Shown here piece by piece: positions 62,069-64,000 of a stretch of DNA of 64,000 bases; the first letter of the stretch is position 1; each line of letters opens with the position of its first letter. The notes beneath the pieces were generated by a model. The model did not search any database and was not told where the DNA came from. It saw only the letters and a list, made by a program, of their open reading frames with translations. The translations under genes were made by a program, and so were the position numbers. The DNA is from an uncultured Gammaproteobacteria bacterium (GTDB taxonomy: Bacteria; Pseudomonadota; Gammaproteobacteria; HK1): assembly GCA_958295465.1 (NCBI GenBank), contig OY282353.1, positions 620,001 through 684,000 of the forward strand. Reading direction: 5' to 3'.

Positions 62069-63856
62069 TCAAGGCGTGAGCGTCCGGGCAACACGAAACC
62101 CGTTGACGATGCCCCGGATGCCGGTGGCGAACCTGAAGCGGTTGGCGGAGCGGAGGTCCCGCGGAGAGTCGTTCCAGGAACCGCCGCGCAGCACCCGCGC
62201 GGCACAATTCCCGGACTCCCACGCACTCCCGTCCGTTGGCGCTCCCGCATAGCTCCCGTTCCAGCAGTCCTCAACCCACTCCCATACGTTCCCGTGCACG
62301 TCATGCAATCCGAACCCGTTCGAAGGATAACTCCCTACCTTCACCGTCTTCCCGATGTGCCGGCCCTTGCGACCGGAACCGTATGTGTAGTCCCCATTGT
62401 AGTTCGCCTGCTCCGTCGATATCGTCGAACCCGTATGAAACGGTCCCGTCGTCCCCCCACGCGCCACGTACTCCCATTCCGACTCGCTCAACAACCGGTA
62501 CTCCTGCCCCGTCTTCCTCGACAACCACCGCACATACCCCTGCGCATCCTCCCAACTCACGTTGATGACCGGACGACGGCCTCGACCCCAACCCTCGTCG
62601 TCAGGCCGATAGCCATAGCATCCGCCCCCCGAGACACACGCATCCCACTCCGCGAACGTCACCTCATACACCCCCACCGCAAACGCCCGCCCTATCCTCA
62701 CCCGATGCACCGGACCTTCAGTATCGGACCGACCCGACTCCCCCGACGGCGAGCCCATCATGTACGTCCCCGACGGCACCACCACCAGCTCCGGACACTC
62801 CGCACAGTCCCGGAACCGCGTCCCAGGCGGCGCCTCATCGGGTGAAGGGGGCGATGGTGCTGTCGGCGACACGGCGTCATCAGGGTCGCCCCCCGCAACG
62901 ACCAGCGGCGTCTCCCCAAGCTTGTCAATCTGCGCCTGCGCCAGCTCCGCCTCGAAGCTGCCGGGGAACCGCCTGATGAACGCACGGTAGGCGGCCACGG
63001 TGCCCACCCGCTCGGCCGCCTCGTAGGCCCTCGCCGCGTCTCCGGAGGGCGGAGGCTGCGGCGTTCCCCCTGCCGCGGCAGTCGCCGCGTCCTTGGGCGG
63101 CGGCGCCCCCGACGCCAGATACACGTCTTCGACCGGCAGCGCACCGTACTCGAACGGCTTCTGGCTCCCTCCCGTCTCCCTCAGCACCTCGTCGCGCACC
63201 TTGCGGAACAGCCGGCCCACGTCCAGCCCCGGCTCCTCCAGGTAGCGCAGCAGCGCGCCCGTGTACGGACTGTTCCGCCCGTCCCCGTCCGCCGCCGTCT
63301 TCCCCTCCTCCGCCGCATACGCCACCATCGTCCCCCCCGAGGGCGCCACCCGCGCCAGCCCCCGCCCAATCGAACGCGACGCCCCCGCGCTCTGCATCCT
63401 CGCCGCGAACGGGTTGTCCCGGCACGCATCCAGTATTACCAGCTGAAGCCCCCGCGCCCGCTCCACCGAGCGCATCACCAGCTCCAGCGACACCGTCTCG
63501 TACTCCACATCGTCGTCGCGCGCGAGCTGCGCATCCACCGGCACCAGGTAGTTGCGCTTGTCCACCTCGATGCCGTGCCCGGCGTAGAACACCACCGCCA
63601 CCTCCGAAGCCCCCGCCGCCCGCTTGAAGTCCTGCAACCCTTGGAAAAGCGCTTCCCGGCCCGCGTTCTCCAGCCGCGTCACCGAGTAGCCCAGGCGCTC
63701 GAACGCATCGCCCACGTCCGCCGCGTCGTTGCCCGGGTTCGCCAAGTACGGCACCTTCTCGTACGCGCCGTTGCCGATGACCAGCGCCACCCGCTCCGCC
63801 GCCCCTGCAGCCAAGCGGGCCTTGCGCCCATCCCCGTGGGTGTGCCTCGCGTCCAT
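62069..63856 (-). CDS. Caspase (peptidase C14)-FGE/C-lectin fusion protein
   Basis: 595 residues from ATG 63856, which has GGAGG about 8 bases upstream; GTG 63874 is two bases from an IS tip. Residues about 21-250 are a caspase-like domain with H94 (VVFYAGHGIEV) and C145 (VILDACRDNPF), the catalytic dyad of orthocaspases. A Pro/Ala linker (about 250-345) and a short helical segment lead to a formylglycine-generating-enzyme-type domain (VVPSGTYMMGSPSGESGRSD, then YRLLSESEWEYVARGG and GNVWEWVEDCW). That domain lacks the two cysteines of active FGE in RGGSWNDSPRDLRSANR, so it is probably a binding domain of C-lectin type. Residues 557-595 resemble a hypervariable ligand-binding tail. A sensor-protease role is inferred. 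No secretion signal is seen. Confidence 0.88.
   Translation of the reverse strand: MDARHTHGDGRKARLAAGAAERVALVIGNGAYEKVPYLANPGNDAADVGDAFERLGYSVTRLENAGREALFQGLQDFKRAAGASEVAVVFYAGHGIEVDKRNYLVPVDAQLARDDDVEYETVSLELVMRSVERARGLQLVILDACRDNPFAARMQSAGASRSIGRGLARVAPSGGTMVAYAAEEGKTAADGDGRNSPYTGALLRYLEEPGLDVGRLFRKVRDEVLRETGGSQKPFEYGALPVEDVYLASGAPPPKDAATAAAGGTPQPPPSGDAARAYEAAERVGTVAAYRAFIRRFPGSFEAELAQAQIDKLGETPLVVAGGDPDDAVSPTAPSPPSPDEAPPGTRFRDCAECPELVVVPSGTYMMGSPSGESGRSDTEGPVHRVRIGRAFAVGVYEVTFAEWDACVSGGGCYGYRPDDEGWGRGRRPVINVSWEDAQGYVRWLSRKTGQEYRLLSESEWEYVARGGTTGPFHTGSTISTEQANYNGDYTYGSGRKGRHIGKTVKVGSYPSNGFGLHDVHGNVWEWVEDCWNGSYAGAPTDGSAWESGNCAARVLRGGSWNDSPRDLRSANRFRFATGIRGIVNGFRVARTLTP
62072..62188 (-). other. 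Candidate variable region of a diversity-generating retroelement
   Basis: The last 39 codons of the caspase-FGE gene. Starting from RGGSW, the positions that are Asn (AAC) in the template of FGE-type DGR targets read here GAC, GAC, TTC, TTC, GCC, ACC, GGC, ATC, GGC, ATC and GTC, nearly all of form NNC, with AAC kept at three other sites. The end NGFRVARTLTP is fixed in related proteins. The high GC3 of the genome weakens the codon argument. No template repeat or reverse transcriptase is in the window. Confidence 0.5.
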
Positions 63857-63875
63857 CCCCCCGTCCTCCCTCACG

Positions 63876-64000
63876 TGAACCGCCCCGGGTTTCCCGGAGA
63901 CTACACTCGTTGAGTCTTTGGGAGGAAAGGGCAGATGAACTCACCGACAAGATACTCCCCGGAAGTCCGGGAACGGGCGGTGCGCTTGGTGTTGGATCAT
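63876..64000 (+). mobile_element. IS3-family element, left end (continues beyond window)
   Basis: TGAACCGCCCCGGGTTTCCC at 63876 onward has the look of an IS3-group left terminal repeat (TGAAC.GCCCCGG.TTTCCGGAGAC) and is followed 59 bp later by an OrfA start. It begins two bases from the GTG codon at the head of the caspase frame, so the IS replaced or displaced the natural upstream region of that gene. Confidence 0.65.
63935..64000 (+). CDS. IS3-family transposase OrfA, N-terminus (partial)
   Basis: 22 codons to the window edge: MNSPTRYSPEVRERAVRLVL, then DH. This is the standard beginning of the HTH_Tnp_1 domain of IS3-family OrfA (YSPEVRERAVRLVxD). GGAGGAAAGG lies about 5 bases before the ATG. 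The product would bind the IS ends and form OrfAB by frameshift with a downstream frame. Whether the element is complete cannot be seen. Confidence 0.8.
   Translation, partial: MNSPTRYSPEVRERAVRLVLDH

Noticed and set aside
1..64000. tRNA, rRNA or riboswitch genes
   Set aside because: No cloverleaf-like or rRNA-like segment stood out by eye; a covariance-model scan would be needed to exclude small RNAs.

Overview
The window is high-GC DNA from a proteobacterium, most likely a gammaproteobacterium. This rests on gene content: a cytochrome c', an OxyR/catalase pair, a DUF1302-DUF1329-YCF48-RND locus, an autotransporter adhesin and IS5/IS3/IS1182-type insertion sequences. The genus cannot be named from sequence alone. 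I saw no rRNA, tRNA or CRISPR array. Almost every intergenic gap longer than 300 bp carries repeats, gene fragments or nothing I can recognise.

Layout. 1-3 kb: the end of a cytochrome c' gene, an IS1182-type repeat remnant with a 28-bp palindrome, a small membrane/coiled-coil protein, and an AAA-ATPase/PD-(D/E)XK protein. 3.2-20.7 kb: one giant minus-strand surface-protein gene (signal peptide, about 43 Calx-beta modules, two Ig-like modules, C-terminal autotransporter barrel), split by a single-base frameshift near 17083. 20.8-26.2 kb: a pile of mobile DNA joined at CTAG sites (MITE, IS5-type IS, truncated IS1182, truncated and frameshifted IS3, intact IS1182, short MITE), with an AlpA-like regulator and a truncated coiled-coil gene between them. 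26.3-29.1 kb: GNAT, FlK-type thioesterase, Asp/Glu racemase-family protein, nitroreductase. 29.4-36.6 kb: the envelope locus DUF1302-DUF1329-YCF48-RND. 37-39.8 kb: catalase and OxyR. 40.2-43.6 kb: PhyH dioxygenase divergent from a flavoprotein/2Fe-2S pair. 43.9-46.5 kb: an orphan DUF433 antitoxin-like gene, a deletion-junction mini-ORF, and a DppD-(two mini-ORFs)-DppF chain. 46.9-53 kb: PIN/RHH toxin-antitoxin pair, CobW GTPase, amidohydrolase, acyl-CoA synthetase. 53.5-54.6 kb: three tandem small membrane/coiled-coil paralogs. 55-61.5 kb: GNAT, ArsR regulator and metal-type permease, CaiB CoA-transferase, metallo-beta-lactamase-fold hydrolase, class V aminotransferase. 62-64 kb: a caspase-FGE/C-lectin protein and the start of an IS3-family element.

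Main points of interest. (1) The caspase-FGE protein ends in a segment that looks like the variable region of a diversity-generating retroelement, followed by a perfect 9-bp-stem hairpin; no template repeat or reverse transcriptase lies in the window. (2) Full-length genes here are repeatedly preceded by short N-terminal fragments of themselves or their family that stop in an ATGA overlap with the next start (dppF twice, cobW once, the giant adhesin once), and related partial duplications affect caiB and arsR. (3) Three tandem coiled-coil paralogs differ in heptad number (4, 2, 3). (4) Four unrelated enzymes carry in-frame low-complexity inserts. Together these suggest a genome with unusually active short tandem duplication. 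That last statement is inference.
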